The notes under the pieces: model-generated
Told to the model about the DNA's origin: nothing
Database searches by the model: none
What the model saw: only the letters and a program-made list of their open reading frames with translations
Shown here: one piece after another, positions 22,946-50,317 of the stretch
Position numbering within the stretch: the first letter of the stretch is position 1
How the letters are laid out: each line of letters starts with the position of its first letter
Position numbers and translations under genes: made by a program
Origin: Tetradesmus obliquus
Taxonomy: Eukaryota > Chlorophyta > Chlorophyceae > Sphaeropleales > Scenedesmaceae
Assembly: GCA_030272155.1 (NCBI GenBank)
Contig: CP126191.1
Span: 3,680,501-3,744,500 of the forward strand
Length of the DNA stretch: 64,000 bases
Reading direction: 5' to 3'

Positions 22946-24253
22946 TTATGCCTTTTTCTCGTTGACGCCCTCGATGTACAGCATGGAGGAGTGCGGCACC
23001 AGCTTGGTGATGTCTGTGCCCTTCTTGCCGTACACCGCGCGCTGGCACATCTGCAGGCAGAATGGCAGCACAGGAGGCGTGCGATCCATACATCCGTGCA
23101 TGGTAAGCAGAGGGGAATGGGTGGCAAGAGTGGCATGCAAAAGCTTTTTGCACTTTGTGGCACATGTTGCAGTTGGCCAGCGCATGCAGAGCGGGCAAAC
23201 CAGCCCCTTCAACTTTGAATGTAGGTGTGAGCACACTGTCAACCAGGGCACATGCTGCATGTTGATATGGGTGGCAGAAATCGCTGTTCTATCAACCATG
23301 ATTGTGCGCGCAGCGGCAAAAAGCTGCGCCTTAGCTCAGCATATCAACGCACCCGCTGGTTCTGCTTCAGGAACATTGCAGCACACAGGTTGCAGCCTCC
23401 GACGCACAGCAGGGCACCCAGCGGGCCAAATGCGCAGGGGTTGCAGCAGCCGTCAAAGCACGCGTCAATCCAGGACAGTCCAGTGATGTGGCAGGCAAAG
23501 GGGCCTCCTAGGTCCTGCAGCACGGCAGTGTGATCAAACCCAAGCAACAGGCATACAGCGGGCATGCCAGGTTCAGATATCGCGAACTTGAAGGAGGAGG
23601 ATGCTTGCATGTGTCGCATTGTTCAAAGCATGTCACGCTGCTGTCCGCCTGCAGCTGTCAGGCCTGTTAGGGATGCTACGTGCCCCTTGTAAGATGACAT
23701 ATGTCACATGTCACCTATGATATGTGTGTAATTCCGTCGCAAGCAGCTGGCAGCGCAGCCCAGGCTGGATCAGGCTAGTCCCTGATGGAAATTACAAGGG
23801 CTTGTTCCAAACAACATCAGCTTTGACTCACCCTTGGGTAGTACAGCTCATAGCCGATGATCTCTTCGTCGGCCTTTGGGGCCTTGTAAGGGTCCATCAT
23901 CATTGCACCAGGCACCTGCAGTAGCAGCAATCCCAATTTACGGTGTTTGTTGGTGGCACAACTACATGGTAGCCGTCACCACCCATCTAATGGCGTGGCA
24001 CTACCACTTCAAGTGCCGCGTATCAGCACTTGCAGCTCGTGAGCAATGCCCTGTTGATCATGTTCAGCCACCAGCATTGAGGTACTGTTGCCCTGCAGGC
24101 AGCTGCTATGTTCCTGTTCACCTGCTCCCGCACGATTGTGGGTGTGTTGTAGAAGACTGGCTGGACGTTGAACAGCTTGGCAACCGTCTGTAGAGTATCT
24201 TCTGGCTTTGCCTCACGATCCATGCTTTCGTTGGCAGGAGCTACAGGAGGCAT
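22946..24253 (-). CDS. Cys-rich small protein of unknown function
   Basis: Four minus-strand exons (24253-24122, 23915-23832, 23514-23353, 23050-22946), all phase 0, give 160 residues. The N-terminal half is polar and contains TVAKLFNVQPVFYNTP and PGAMMMDPYKAPKADEEIIG. The middle is a hydrophobic, cysteine-dense segment, WIDACFDGCCNPCAFG then LLCVGGCNLCAAMFLK, with nine cysteines in about 50 residues and a CCxPC core. The C-terminus is basic and ends EGVNEKKA. The splice sites and composition are convincing. No family is recognised; the CCxPC/CxxC pattern in a hydrophobic stretch could fit a membrane-inserted or metal-binding protein, which is inference only. It is divergent from Cpn20 across 414 bp. 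Confidence 0.75.
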
Positions 24254-24667
24254 GCTGTTGTGAGGCCGTGAAACCAGAATGGCAAGGAGAAATGCTCTAA
24301 AAATGAAGAGATTGAAGGATACTTGCAAGCAGCTATGGTATGTAAACGGAACGCAAGCAGCCTTGGCACAGGCGGAAGGCTCGACACGAAGTCAAAGCAC
24401 GGTCAACGTAACCAGCACCGGTGTAAAATAGCTCAGCAATTCAGGTTTGTTGTTGTATATGTTGTTGTAATTGCTGGGTTCGAGGATCCCAGCTGGGCAA
24501 GCCTCAGCACACAGGAGCAGCGAAAGTTCTCGAGACTGGCACTCTTAAGGTTACTGCTACAGCAGCTAGACAAAGAGGACCTAAGCACGCACATTGAGCT
24601 GTAATAAGTGAGAACACACCAAGCCACTGTTTTGCACTTCTGCCCACCACTCCACACAACAGCCACC
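24254..24667. promoter_or_regulatory. Divergent promoter region, Cys-rich protein / Cpn20
   Basis: 414 bp separate the two start codons. Both 5' UTRs and promoters must lie here, unless there are non-coding exons. No specific element was identified. Confidence 0.5.
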
Positions 24668-27081
24668 ATGCAGGCCACCGCCTTCGCTGGTGCCAACGTC
24701 AGCAGCAAGCGCGTTGCTGTTGCTTCAGGACGTCGCTGCAGCCATGTTGTCCGTGCAGCTGTAGCTGTGCCGGCCCAGGTGCGCTTCTGATCAGCAGCTC
24801 GAAACACTGCTCGCACCGGACCCTGTGACCAGCCGTCTCACACAGCGGCCAATTCTGTGCTTGCAGTTCAAAGCAGTGAAGCCAGTTGGAGACCGAGTGC
24901 TGGTGAAGGTTGATCAAGAGGAGCGAGCGAGCACTGGTGGTGTGCTGCTGCCCACAGTGGCCCAGACAAAGCAGACAGCAGGCTCAATTGTTGCAGCTGG
25001 TGATGTTAGCCTAGTAAAGGTGAGCACTTGTCATTTGTATCCGTTTTGCGTTTCACCAATATCAATGCTCAGCCAGCCTGGCTGTGGCAGCAGCAGCAGC
25101 AGCAGCAGCAGTGCTGGAAGCATCAGGAGAATGAGCACTGCTCATGTGCCGAGCACAGCATTCAGGAAGAGCAGGTATATGCTTATGCTGATGGTCGTTG
25201 CTCAGCTGCAATTGCTGTGCTTGTCACTTGTACTCCATTTGCTGTCATTGCTAGCTCACCAGCTCGAGCACTGCTGCTGGCTGCTGCTGTTGCAGTCTGG
25301 TGACCGCGTGGTGTACTCCAAGTATGCCGGCACAGACGTGCAGGTGGCAGGCGATGAGCACGTGCTGCTGAAGGTGGGGAGCTGCATCGAAAGCAGCAAC
25401 AGCTCAAACACGCACTGCAGCAGCGCAACAACCTGCAGCCACAGATGCAGTTGGCAATGCACTGCGCATGTATATAGCTCAGCAGCATGCAGCATGCCTG
25501 TGGCACTGGGGAGCAGGCAGCAGTTGCCTTCTTCTATGCTCGTCGCCCTGCAGGCTGTGCAGCTTGGTGCATATATGCGCGCATTGGATTGCTGCGAAGA
25601 GCATTGTTCCGGGCATCTACACCACGCGTGCTTGCTTGGATACACTCCCCAGCAACTGCAGAGCGCTTTAACGAGTACGCACCTGCCTGCAGGGGTTCAT
25701 CAATGCTGTGCTGCACTGCATTTTGGGCCTGTGTTTGGCCGTCAAGCTGCTGATGCTGGTCTGTTGCTGCTGGTGCTGCTGTCTTGCAGGAGGAGGACGT
25801 CATTGGCGTGCTGCCCTCTGGTGACAAGATCAGCACCATGAAGCCCCTGGGCGACCGTGTGCTGATTAAGGTGCGCAGGCCGGCGGCACAATGCGTTGGC
25901 TGTAACTGGCACAGCAGCAGCTGGTTTGAATGGGGCTGGCAAACACAGTGTTGGGTCGTAATGCTGTGTCTGTGTTATGGTGCTGTGCAAGGGAAGTTTG
26001 ATTTTGGTGGCTGCCTGTGCACTGCCAGCAGCAGGTGCTGTTGATGACAATTGCTTCAGACGCCAGGGCATCAGCAGTGCAAGCCGCTTTGCAGCAGCGC
26101 AGGGCGCGCACAGTTGGTTTTCAGCACCTGCATGCACTTCTCGTCATGGCTGTGGTGCTGCCAAGTTGTGGCTGCTGTTTTCTTCGCACGAGTCAACGCT
26201 GCAGTCGCAGTCCCAACTGTATCACGCCTGCCTCCTGCTCAAGCTGCGCTCTTGCCTGCCTTCCTGCTTGCCTGCTGCTACCTCTGCCCTCCTTTGCCCT
26301 GTGCAGTGTGCCGAGGCTGAGAAGAAGACTGCGGGCGGCGTGCTGCTGGCCAGCGACAGCGGCGACAAGCCCAACTTTGGCACCGTGGTGGCTGTGGGTG
26401 AGGGCAAGAAGGCCGAGGACGGCGCGCAGGTGAAGCCTAACGTGGCTGTGGGCGCCACAGTGATGTACAGCAAGTACAGCGGCACCGAGTACGAGGTGAG
26501 GCACGAAAAGGGTGAAGGCAAGAAGGGTGCAGCGTATGCTGGATGCGTGCAGGCTGGGGACGGTGCAGCGGGCTGGGCGTTAGTGTGATGACCGTGGTGC
26601 GGTACCTGGAGTGCATGGGGGTGGATGCAGTTGCAGGCAGTGGCTGGAGCAGCCACCATGTTTTGAACAAGGAGATCCGCAGTCGTACAGCTGCATGCTA
26701 AAAAAACTCTGAAATCTCCATGTTAACAGCAGCAGCAGCAGCAGCAGGTCTTCCACGCCTGGCGCAGCTCGGTTGCGTAGAGCCTGGATCACCAGCACGA
26801 GCAGCCGTTGGATTAATTGGTAGTAGCATAGGCAACTGACATCTGTGTGGTTGTTGCGAGGGCAGTGTGAGCATGGAACTGCTGTCTGGCTGCTTGTAAA
26901 GCTGGACGGTCTAGCATGAAAAGTGCAAAGCTGCGCACCTTCAAGCATTGCTTGTGATCACTGTGGCTGGCGCCTATTGCTGACGCTGCTGTGCGCCACC
27001 TGATTGCTGCTGTGCCTGCAGGAGGAGGATGTGCAGTACATTGTCGTGCGGGAGAGCGACATCCTGGCTGCGCTGGCCTGA
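24668..27081 (+). CDS. CPN20: Plastid double-domain co-chaperonin Cpn20
   Basis: Co-chaperonin of plastid Cpn60, capping the folding chamber. Six exons: 24668-24778, 24867-25019, 25296-25373, 25790-25870, 26307-26495 and 27022-27081; 223 residues. Residues 1-37 look like a plastid transit peptide (Ala, Ser, Arg and Val rich, ending VVRAAVAVPAQ). Two GroES-type domains follow in tandem. The first has VKPVGDRVLVKV, a TGGVLLP mobile loop and GDRVVYSKYAGTDV; the second has MKPLGDRVLIK, AGGVLLASDS, ATVMYSKYSGTEYE and the terminal DILAAL. The tandem architecture is characteristic of Cpn20/21 of plants and algae. The repeated exon ends (YSKY...EED) show the internal duplication. UGUAA lies 165 bp after the stop. 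Confidence 0.95.
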
Positions 27082-27245
27082 AATGTCGGGTACTAGGAGC
27101 AGTGGCGGTGGCAGCAACTAGCAGCAGCAACAGCGCACGCTCACTGAGCAATGGCAGCGCTGTTGAGGGTGGGCTGGCAGACTGGTTTTGTCGGGCGGAT
27201 TCGACCTGTGTATATACACACCATTGACTTGAGTGCACACTCAAT

Positions 27246-27250
27246 TGTAA
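27246..27250 (+). terminator. UGUAA polyadenylation signal of Cpn20
   Basis: TGTAA 165 bp downstream of the Cpn20 stop, followed by a T-rich stretch. UGUAA is the established chlorophyte polyadenylation signal; use here is inferred. Confidence 0.6.
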
Positions 27251-27736
27251 CAGCTTTTTTTCTTGGGTTTTGAGAGGGGCTCTGTGTGTTGCATTTGGCA
27301 TTCTAGAGAGCAAACCCTAGCCTGTTTGTCAAAAACAAAGGTTCACACTCACCAGCAGGTCGATGATCATTGCTGGAATCTCTGCAGTGAAAGCTTAATA
27401 GACGCAGGTTGTGTCACTGTTCAACTATGACAATGCTTCACTTCGGATCACAACGGCTGAGCAAGCTGCCTGTACCCAGACATGATTAAATAAGGCAACA
27501 CTAATGCCAAACCTGTGGGTGACTGGATCATCAACAGCATGCGGTGTTTGGCAGGCCGAGGCTGCACAACGGCTAAGTTTATTGTTTTGAATTTGAATGC
27601 AGCCAATGCAGCGCTTGTGCAGGTTGATGCAAAGGCTTTTGAGACGATTTCAAACACATCCTCTGCCCTTCCCCTTCCCATACGTTTCGGCACGTGTAAG
27701 CACCGGATAAATTCAACTTAAGCATGGTAAACAACA

Positions 27737-27743
27737 TATAAAG
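27737..27743 (+). promoter_or_regulatory. TATA-like box upstream of eL41
   Basis: TATAAAG about 155 bp before the eL41 start codon, followed by the only short leader before a ribosomal protein gene. It is plausible as the core promoter; no transcript data. The rest of 27251-27896 holds nothing else recognisable. Confidence 0.4.
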
Positions 27744-27896
27744 ATCCTGGCAAGAAGCTGGCCTCCGGCAGAGAAGCGAAGAGGACCGGGAGGTTTCGTT
27801 GCTAAACCCGCTGCAGCCACCTTCGCCTGCAGGAGGACATAGGCAGGGGTTGGCTGCCTTGATCGGCCTCTCTGTTCCTTTACACAGTCAGCAAAC

Positions 27897-28072
27897 ATGC
27901 GTGCCAAGGTGAGGATGAGCGCAGCAGCCAGCAGTCGCCAGTGCAGGCTATCTCTGCTGCTCAGCAGCTAGCAGCCTGCTCACTCTCTTGTCGTTTGCCC
28001 CTGCAGTGGAGGAAAAAGCGTATGAGGCGCCTGAAGCGCAAGCGCAGGAAGATGAGGCAGAGGTCCAAGTAG
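27897..28072 (+). CDS. RPL41: 60S ribosomal protein eL41
   Basis: The 25-residue, Arg/Lys-rich eL41, among the smallest eukaryotic proteins. Exon 1, 27897-27908, codes for MRAK. Exon 2, 28007-28072, codes for 21 more residues beginning WRKKRMRRLK and ending MRQRSK, then TAG. The length and nearly every residue match the universally conserved family. The 98-bp intron has a clear GTGAGG donor and CCCCTGCAG acceptor. A UGUAA signal follows at 28191. The coding part is far too short for ordinary ORF finding. Confidence 0.96.
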
Positions 28073-28190
28073 GCGTGCTGCCCCATAAGAGCCATCAGCG
28101 GAAGCCGAGCCCACGGCGCGCTTGTTGAGCCGAGATGAACAGCTTACAAGTGCAGCACATTGTGCGGCACCATGTTGCGGGAGGATCACC

Positions 28191-28195
28191 TGTAA
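28191..28195 (+). terminator. UGUAA polyadenylation signal of eL41
   Basis: TGTAA 118 bp after the eL41 stop, a spacing typical for a short 3' UTR. Confidence 0.6.
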
Positions 28196-28266
28196 CATGC
28201 TTATGCTGAGTCTCCTTTTTCCAGCACACCACTTCGCCGACACTCACCGGGATATCAGGCATGTAG

Positions 28267-28817
28267 CATGCAGCTGCAGCCAGCAGTAGCCATTACTAAG
28301 GTACTCATTGCAACAGGCAGCGGGATCAACAGCAGCTGGGCTCGTTTGAAGCAAGAGATAGGACAAGCAGCTGCTGCTGTCATTGCTGCAGCTTTGTTTG
28401 CAGTCAAGTGCCAGCTGTGCTCCTCAATGCAGCCATAGTGCTTGTGTGTTTTCAGGGTTCCCAAGCCAGCTCAGGGGTACATCGGCCGCAGCTCAGCAGC
28501 AGGAGCAGCAGCAGCAGCAGCTTGAGACGGCTACAGCAGTATGGACAGCAGGCAGTTCACAAAGAGTTTGCTTATAGCATGAAAGCAGTGTACAGTGCTT
28601 TCCTTTGCTGCAGGTGTTTGGCTGGGCGCTCGTTGTGGCAGCTATGGCAGCACTGGTGCTAGCAAGTATTTGCACAGCAATGGGTGGTGCAGTAGCAGCA
28701 GCAGCTGGAACGAATCTTCCGGGAGTGTCTGGCAGCAGCAGCAATGACGGCAATGCAGTTTCAGCTGTCAGGTGGTGGTGTGCAGCGGGGACAGGGGCAC
28801 CGGCTGGTTGTATTTAG
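28267..28817 (+). CDS. Possible small membrane protein gene
   Basis: ATG at 28267 opens a frame with a hydrophobic Ala-rich segment (AAAAVIAAALFAV) up to about 28400. A good acceptor (TGTTTTCAG, ending 28455) follows. Reading from it, one phase gives a short tail (VPKPAQGYIGRSSAAG) and a stop; another leads on to a third block at about 28616-28740 (FGWALVVAAMAALVLASICT) and the stop at 28815-28817. The exact exon chain cannot be fixed and no family is recognised. Two hydrophobic blocks in one short interval between well-supported genes make a real gene plausible but unproven. Confidence 0.27.
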
Positions 28818-29648
28818 CAATGCAGCAGCCGAGACAGCAACAGCCGCAGTATCAGCAGCGTACATATTGAGGGCAGCAGGCAGGAAGAATTTGAGCTGCA
28901 GCGACTGCAGCATGCAGGGTCCTGGCCTCGATAATGTTACTGTGTCTAGACCGTTGTCTGGTGTCAGCTTTCAACCTAGAGTTGTGCATGACAGTAGGGT
29001 ATGCAGTATCCAATAAACATGAGCAGCAACAGAGACAAGCAGTCTCCCTTAAACAGTCCATGAAGTAGCTCGGCAGTTGCAAGAGGCGAAATGATCTTCA
29101 GTCATCTGCATACACCGCAACACGCTGTAAATGGTGCTTCCAGCAGGTTGGTACTGCCAGCCTGAGGCGGGCAGGTGCCCTGCAGTACTAGACTTGAGTT
29201 TAGATCGGCGCTGTAGGCCGCTCGGAACCGCAGCAGCATTGCAGCCTGCCGTTGTTTGACTAAAACGTCGCAAATAGCGGTGGTCTGGCTGTTCGATGGT
29301 CCTGGCGTTGTCACTCCGCCGAGGCACGTTAAATGGTGCAGTACCATGTGAGGTCGAAAGTCGCTTCGTGTCGCAGCCGGGTAGCTCAGTAGCTGCCAGC
29401 TGCGCAAAAGACAAGCACAAAAGCGTAGTGTTACTCAACCTGCTTCAGCCAGAGATTGTCTGGCGCAGCTTCGGTTGCTGATGTCTTCATAGAACTCTGG
29501 CCTGCCTCAAAGTCCGCACAATCTCTACATATGGTGCTCGCCTGCTGTTTTCCAAGCACCATGGGAATCAAGGTACGCCGAGGGAATCCACAAGCTGCAG
29601 TATGGAGCAGGGCACGTACACAGCTGCTGCAGCCGACGGAGCACTGCC

Positions 29649-29680
<32 letters not shown>

Positions 29681-29748
29681 ATGCCCGTGTTTGACTGCAA
29701 GATGGTCAACTCGCATTAAACATACCGATGATGTGACCAAGGTTGTCA
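28818..29748. other. Intergenic upstream of the M1 peptidase gene
   Basis: No supported gene. Contains a (CTG)10-type tract at about 29649-29680. Confidence 0.45.
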
Positions 29749-37282
<7,534 letters not shown>

Positions 37283-38269
37283 GTTCAGACCCGGCGTAGC
37301 TCGCGTGACTGCAGCTGTTCTTGTGCTGTGGCTGCCAATGCTGACCGCGTGTGGGGGTCCTTGCCGGGTGCATATATTTCAATGCAATAGAGAGGTCCTC
37401 GCACATCCGTGCTGCCAATCAGAGGAGGCCTTCTTTACAACAGGCATGGCAGCCTGCTAGGATCATGTAATGCAGTACAAGTACATAAGGTGGCCACGCC
37501 ACGAAGACAGTCATGATCCAGGGCGAATGCTGAAACCAATCTGCCAGCGGTTACCGTCATCCTGATTGCTACTGGAAGCAACCGGTTTTCCTGACCAACG
37601 CAACCGTGCCCAGGGCAGTTGCCACATGCGTGTGCCATGTTGGCACGTGTTCCTTTTTCGTTGTTCCCAGCATGCGGTCGATACCGTCTCAACTCCACAT
37701 TGACTTTAAACATAGTGTCTGCTAAGTTTGAGTATGATTGGTGAATGCTTATGCCCGAGGCATCCCGGTGCAGCCTCAGGCAAATGAGTCTGCCGGAATG
37801 GTGCCAATGCCGCCGATGCTTCCTTCAAAACGAGCCATCAAGGTCACGTTCGTCTGTATGAAAGCATCGCACAGCTAGACCCAAACGAAAAAATGACCAG
37901 GGTTTGAGAAGGCGTGACAGTTGCTGCTTTGTTGACTGCCGCCATATCAGTTCACCCACGCAACGGCATGCCTTTGAATGGTTCTCGCTAGGAGACCTGA
38001 TTTTGCTGATCGCTTACACGGAGGCGCGGAAGCTCTTGGGTCCGCCATAGTCAGTCTCACGCTGGTTCGCGTCTGCACGCCCTTGAACGCCATTATCGCA
38101 GCTCTCTGACGCTCTGATCGCTGCGAAGGGGCAGCTGCGGCCTTCGTGGCCAGCCAAAAGTCAAGCAGGCACTCAGGGCAGGTAGCAGCAGCTGACCGAC
38201 TCGTACTGTGCTACGTGCTTGTCTTCACGCTCCCAGCGTGTCTGAGGGCGTGTAAGCGGCTTACTAAGC
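37283..38269. other. Intergenic, M1 peptidase to P-type ATPase
   Basis: UGUAA at 37466-37470 is the likely polyadenylation signal of the upstream gene. The rest contains the ATPase promoter and leader; no gene recognised. Confidence 0.5.
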
Positions 38270-46122
<7,853 letters not shown>

Positions 46123-47648
46123 ACAGCGGCGAGGTGAAAGCGCTCAAGGATAACCTTGTGCGCTCGTTCTTTGCATGCACATGCTGGTACAGGAGCTGCT
46201 GTCTGTATGGACGGCTGACTACTCGTGGGGGCGGCAATGAGAGCCTTACACACAGTGCAGTCTGTTGCTTCCATGATGATTGAAGGTGTAAAGAAGTCTT
46301 GCCTTGCGCAAGGGTCTTGCTTTGGTCATACAGCACGTGTTGTTCTGTTCATGTAAGACGGCCTAAAAGCCAAGTACAGCGCGCATACTTTGATTCAGGG
46401 TGGGCTATTGTTTCGCGCTGATTTTGAGTTCTTTTAGATGGTAGTAGTGCACTACTTTGCGAGGTGCACATCGTGTGAGTCTTGAGCGTGGAGGATTCTG
46501 TGCCGGCACATGGCAGGCCAGTGCGTCTTTGCGGCAGTGGTCTTGGGATTTCCATGATGTACACCTGTGGTCCTCAGGGTTGCGCCACAACATCACAGTG
46601 CGCGAACGTGCGACTGCGCAGCGCTGGTGATACACTATACGTTATAGCAAATCAGTGTGTGTTGTCCAATGATTGCAGGGACGTGTGCAATGTATTGTCA
46701 TTGTGCATATGACATGTGTATGCACGCTTGTTATCTTCCGCTTCTGACCTTGCATGCAACTACTCTAATCTGCAGTTTTGTCATACTTGATCACGAGGGT
46801 CGCCTATCTGGACCACACGTGCTTTATTGATGCAAGGCGCACGACACAGACATTATCCAGCCTTAGGCACCTCAATGATGGTGTTGAATTGCTGAGCAGT
46901 GCATAGCTTGCATCTCTGTGCCTGTGTTTATACTATCAACAGGAAGAAGAGTAGGATCAACTATGGTGTGTGCAATCGCTGTTCCTGGTGCTGATGCTTG
47001 GCTATGGCGCATGGCACAATGCTTGCAGCAGTGCTGCCGAGCGCAGGCGCATACGAGGTGGGCTGGCATAGCTTATTGATGCTATCGCTCGGCTGGACAG
47101 AAGCGGGTGTGACATTGCACATGCATCGAGGCAACCACTGTGTGTTGCAGTTGCCCATATACTATGCCAGTGACAGCTGTGCTGTGCTCCATTCCATGGT
47201 ATAAGGGATGTACGGTACATGGATGTAAAAGTGGCTGATGTGTTACCCTGGTGTCAGGCAAAGGACGTGGCTGTAGAGCAGATCTGCAAGTTGCTGCAAG
47301 TTGCCTTGAATCAACCGCGTGAGGAAGCACACAATGCAACATAAAGCTCAATCCTCCTTTACGGGAAGGTCCGGTGCACTTTGCTAGCCAGCTGTATGAA
47401 CTGTTTCAAGGCGTGTACACCTTGTGACAAAAGCACCACTTTTAGCCCCGGTTGCAGTGGAAACAGTACAGCCAGGACCAAGGCCGCATAAAAGTGGCTG
47501 CTTATGTCACAACGCCATGTGCGCGCCAGGCCTGCCGATTTCCTTGCCCATCACTTGGTCACATGAAAGACCGCACTGTAGGAAGCGACAACAGAAGGTG
47601 GCACAAATCACATCTAACGCGTACGCGCATCAACCATAGTTCCTAGAA
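46123..47648. other. Intergenic between convergent ATPase and Dph2-like genes
   Basis: UGUAA at 46352-46356, 230 bp after the ATPase stop, is its likely polyadenylation signal. No gene recognised in the remaining 1.3 kb. Confidence 0.5.
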
Positions 47649-48978
47649 TCACGCTGTTGGCTCGTCGCTGTACGCAGCAGCTCTGCCGCTCCTGCCTGGC
47701 ACTGCCGCCTCAGCCGCCAGTATCTCACCACCCGTGGCAGGCGTCTCCAGGCCCTTGTACGTCCGGTGCTGCTGCAAGTACTGTGCAGCAGAGTGCACCT
47801 GCACCTGCTGCCCGCTGCGGCTGCCTGCCCCTGCCAGCACCTTGCCCGGCTGGCTGCTGCCAGCAACAACCAGCACCCCCGCGGCTGCACCCCAGCCGCC
47901 TTCTTCCTCTTCAGCATCCTCGCTCTCACTCTGCTGCCCGCTAACATTGCCCCCGACACGTGCGCCTGCCCCTGCTGCTGCTGCTGCTGCTGCTGCTGTA
48001 GCTCCACTACTGCCAGCTACCCCTTCCCCTGCCAGCAGGTCCCCAAAGTCCAGCCTGTAGCTTGCAGCATCAAAAAAACTGCCAGTGAATGCCAGGTAGG
48101 CCTCATGTGGTGTGATGATGGGGCTCAGGTACTCCTTGCTGTCCAGGATGAGGCCCTGCGGGTCTGCCAGCATCACAAAGACTTCGATTTCGGGGAAGTT
48201 GGCCAGCTTGGCGGGGCTGGGCTTGCCCATGAGCAGCGTGTACGTCTTCTTGCCGGCCTGGTGAAGGCAGCAGCAGCAGCAGAGTGCGGAAGTAGGCAGC
48301 AAGCGCTGAGTGTTCGAGGTGCATGCTCGACAAGTGAACCCGCTACGTCGCACAGAGTCTCACAAGCTTGGAGAAGAGCGCATACGTTGCCGCTTGCCCA
48401 GCCAGCTCTGCACTGCAGCAGTGCGACACCACACCCCTGTTTGCCGCACCAATGCTCCAAGGAAGAGTCAACATACACAGCCACTGTATGGCCCTCATCA
48501 ATACCCAAGCCACCGCAGCTGATCTCACCCACCCACCCATGCCTGCACACCACTCACCGCTGCAGCCAGCTGCCGCACCCTCGTCAGCGCCTCCAGGTAC
48601 CCTGCAGCTCCAAGCGTGCCCACCAGCAGGCCCACCATGCTGGCGCCACGCGCACGCTCCACCATATAGTAGCGCCGCTTCAGCAGCCGCTGCAGCTCAG
48701 GCAGCAGGCCCTGCTCTGCACTGCAGCTGGCAGGGTCCAGCAGCAGCCAGGGGCGTGCGCTGTAAGTGAGCTGCAGGTGGGTCAGCGCTGGGCTGCTGAA
48801 AGGGCCTAGCCATACCATGAGTGCTGGCTGGCTGCTGCTGTTGCTGCTGCTGGGGAGCTGCCATACTAAACCGCCAACAGGTGGTACACTGCTGCTGCTA
48901 GAACTGGTGCTATCTGCAGCCGTGTTTGCAGCCATGGCTGCTGCCTCATCTGCTGCAGATGGGGACTGGCCAGAGGGT

Positions 48979-49023
<45 letters not shown>

Positions 49024-49962
49024 CAGCAGCCCTGCTGGTCAGAGGCACCTGCGCCAGCTACACATGCAGTGCTGCTGTTTGCGGCTGGCTGCTGCTGCTG
49101 CTGCTGCTGCTGTTCTGCACTTGCTTGGCAGCATGCACTGGCGCCGCAGCCAGCTTGTGCGGTGCCGCCTGCTGCTGCTGCACTACTTTGAGGCTTCAAC
49201 TCTAGTTGAGTGCTGGCTGCAAAAACCAGCTGAAGTGGTCCCTGCAAGGCATGGGCAACACCAGCCAGCATAGGAAGACGGCAACCAACAATGCAGGCAC
49301 TCCACAGCAGTGCGGAAAGCATGAACTCCAGTTCTACAGCTGGAATGCATCTTCCATACTAAAGCTGCGGGGCACACAATCAGGCAGCTGTTGCAGCAGC
49401 TCACCTGATAGGCCAGCAGCATGGCCTCTTGCAGCTGCGGCAGCAGATGCAGGTAGCTCTGGTCGCAGCAGACCACGGCATACTGCTGCTGCTGCCCTTG
49501 CACACCTTGCTCTGTAGCACTGCTGCTGTCACCAAGCAGCTGTGCTGCTGTGCTTGCCAGCTGCTCTGCTGCCCAGCTGCTACACTGCTGCACATCTAGC
49601 TGCGCCTTGGGCAGCACGCACAGCGCAGGCGTGCGTGACACTGGGTTTAGCGAGGCATAGCCGTAGTGAACCTACAGAGCACAGGATGAGCAGCAGCTCA
49701 GTGAGACGAGCCGACAATGACATCGGCTCACGCGCAGGCAGTACTGTACATGCCTGTGTTTGTCTTGAGGAAGCCATCATGCCAGCATGATGCTGCTAGC
49801 TGGCTGGCAGGTCATAGGCAAGCCAGCAGGCTGATTGTCACAGGTGCTGCGGACAAGCTACTCACCACGCAGTCTGCATGTACATGTGCCGCTGCTACCT
49901 CATCAACACTGAGGGGGTTGTATGATGTGTCCGCCAGCACATACACCTGTAGTGGCAGCAGT

Positions 49963-50034
<72 letters not shown>

Positions 50035-50317
50035 CAGCAGGGACAGCAGCAGCAACAGCAGCACTGAAAGAAGCGTGCTTCATACAACACAGGCTGCAAG
50101 AAAGCCGATGGCCCGGTCCATCATGAGCAGCTGGTCTGCATACCAGCCCCACCTTGGCCTCTGAGCCGGCTGCTGTCAACTCAGTTTGAAGTGCGTCGGC
50201 CACCAGAGGTGAGTCATGCAGCATGTCATCTGGAAACTGCATCGTAACCCTAGTGTACCCATTTCGTTTTATGTAGGCACAAGTGGCCTTGAGCTCCCAC
50301 AGATCGCTGAAATCCAT
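47649..50317 (-). CDS. DPH2: Dph2-like subunit of the diphthamide synthesis complex
   Basis: Partner of Dph1 in the first step of diphthamide formation on elongation factor 2, transfer of a 3-amino-3-carboxypropyl group from S-adenosylmethionine. Five minus-strand exons: 50317-50153, 49946-49866, 49671-49405, 49241-48558, 48257-47649; 601 residues. Landmarks: YTRVTMQFPDDMLHDSP, VYVLADTSYNPLSVDEVAAA, VHYGYASLNP, MLTYS-like LQLTYSARPW, RRYYMVERARGASMVGLLVG, GYLEALTRVRQL, KKTYTLLMGKPSPAKLANFP and LDSKEYLSPIITPHEAYLAF. The three cysteine positions that carry the iron-sulfur cluster in Dph1/Dph2 are all substituted: CC by PL in the second exon, ACL by ASL, ACP by ADP. Exon 4 contains a Gln/Ser-rich insert, and the C-terminal 100 residues are Ala/Gly rich. 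Divergent from the CysQ-like gene. Confidence 0.86.
49964..50032 (-). repeat. (CTG)23 tract before a Dph2 splice acceptor
   Basis: On the coding (minus) strand about 23 CTG units lie in intron 1 and end roughly 17 nt before the acceptor of exon 2 (TGCCACTACAG). Confidence 0.9.

Noticed and set aside
24825-25841. 338-codon frame over Cpn20
   Set aside because: It contains true Cpn20 exons joined to translated introns; the family alignment requires splicing.
46123-47640. Small frames in the ATPase/Dph2 spacer
   Set aside because: Short, without motifs, and overlapping on both strands.
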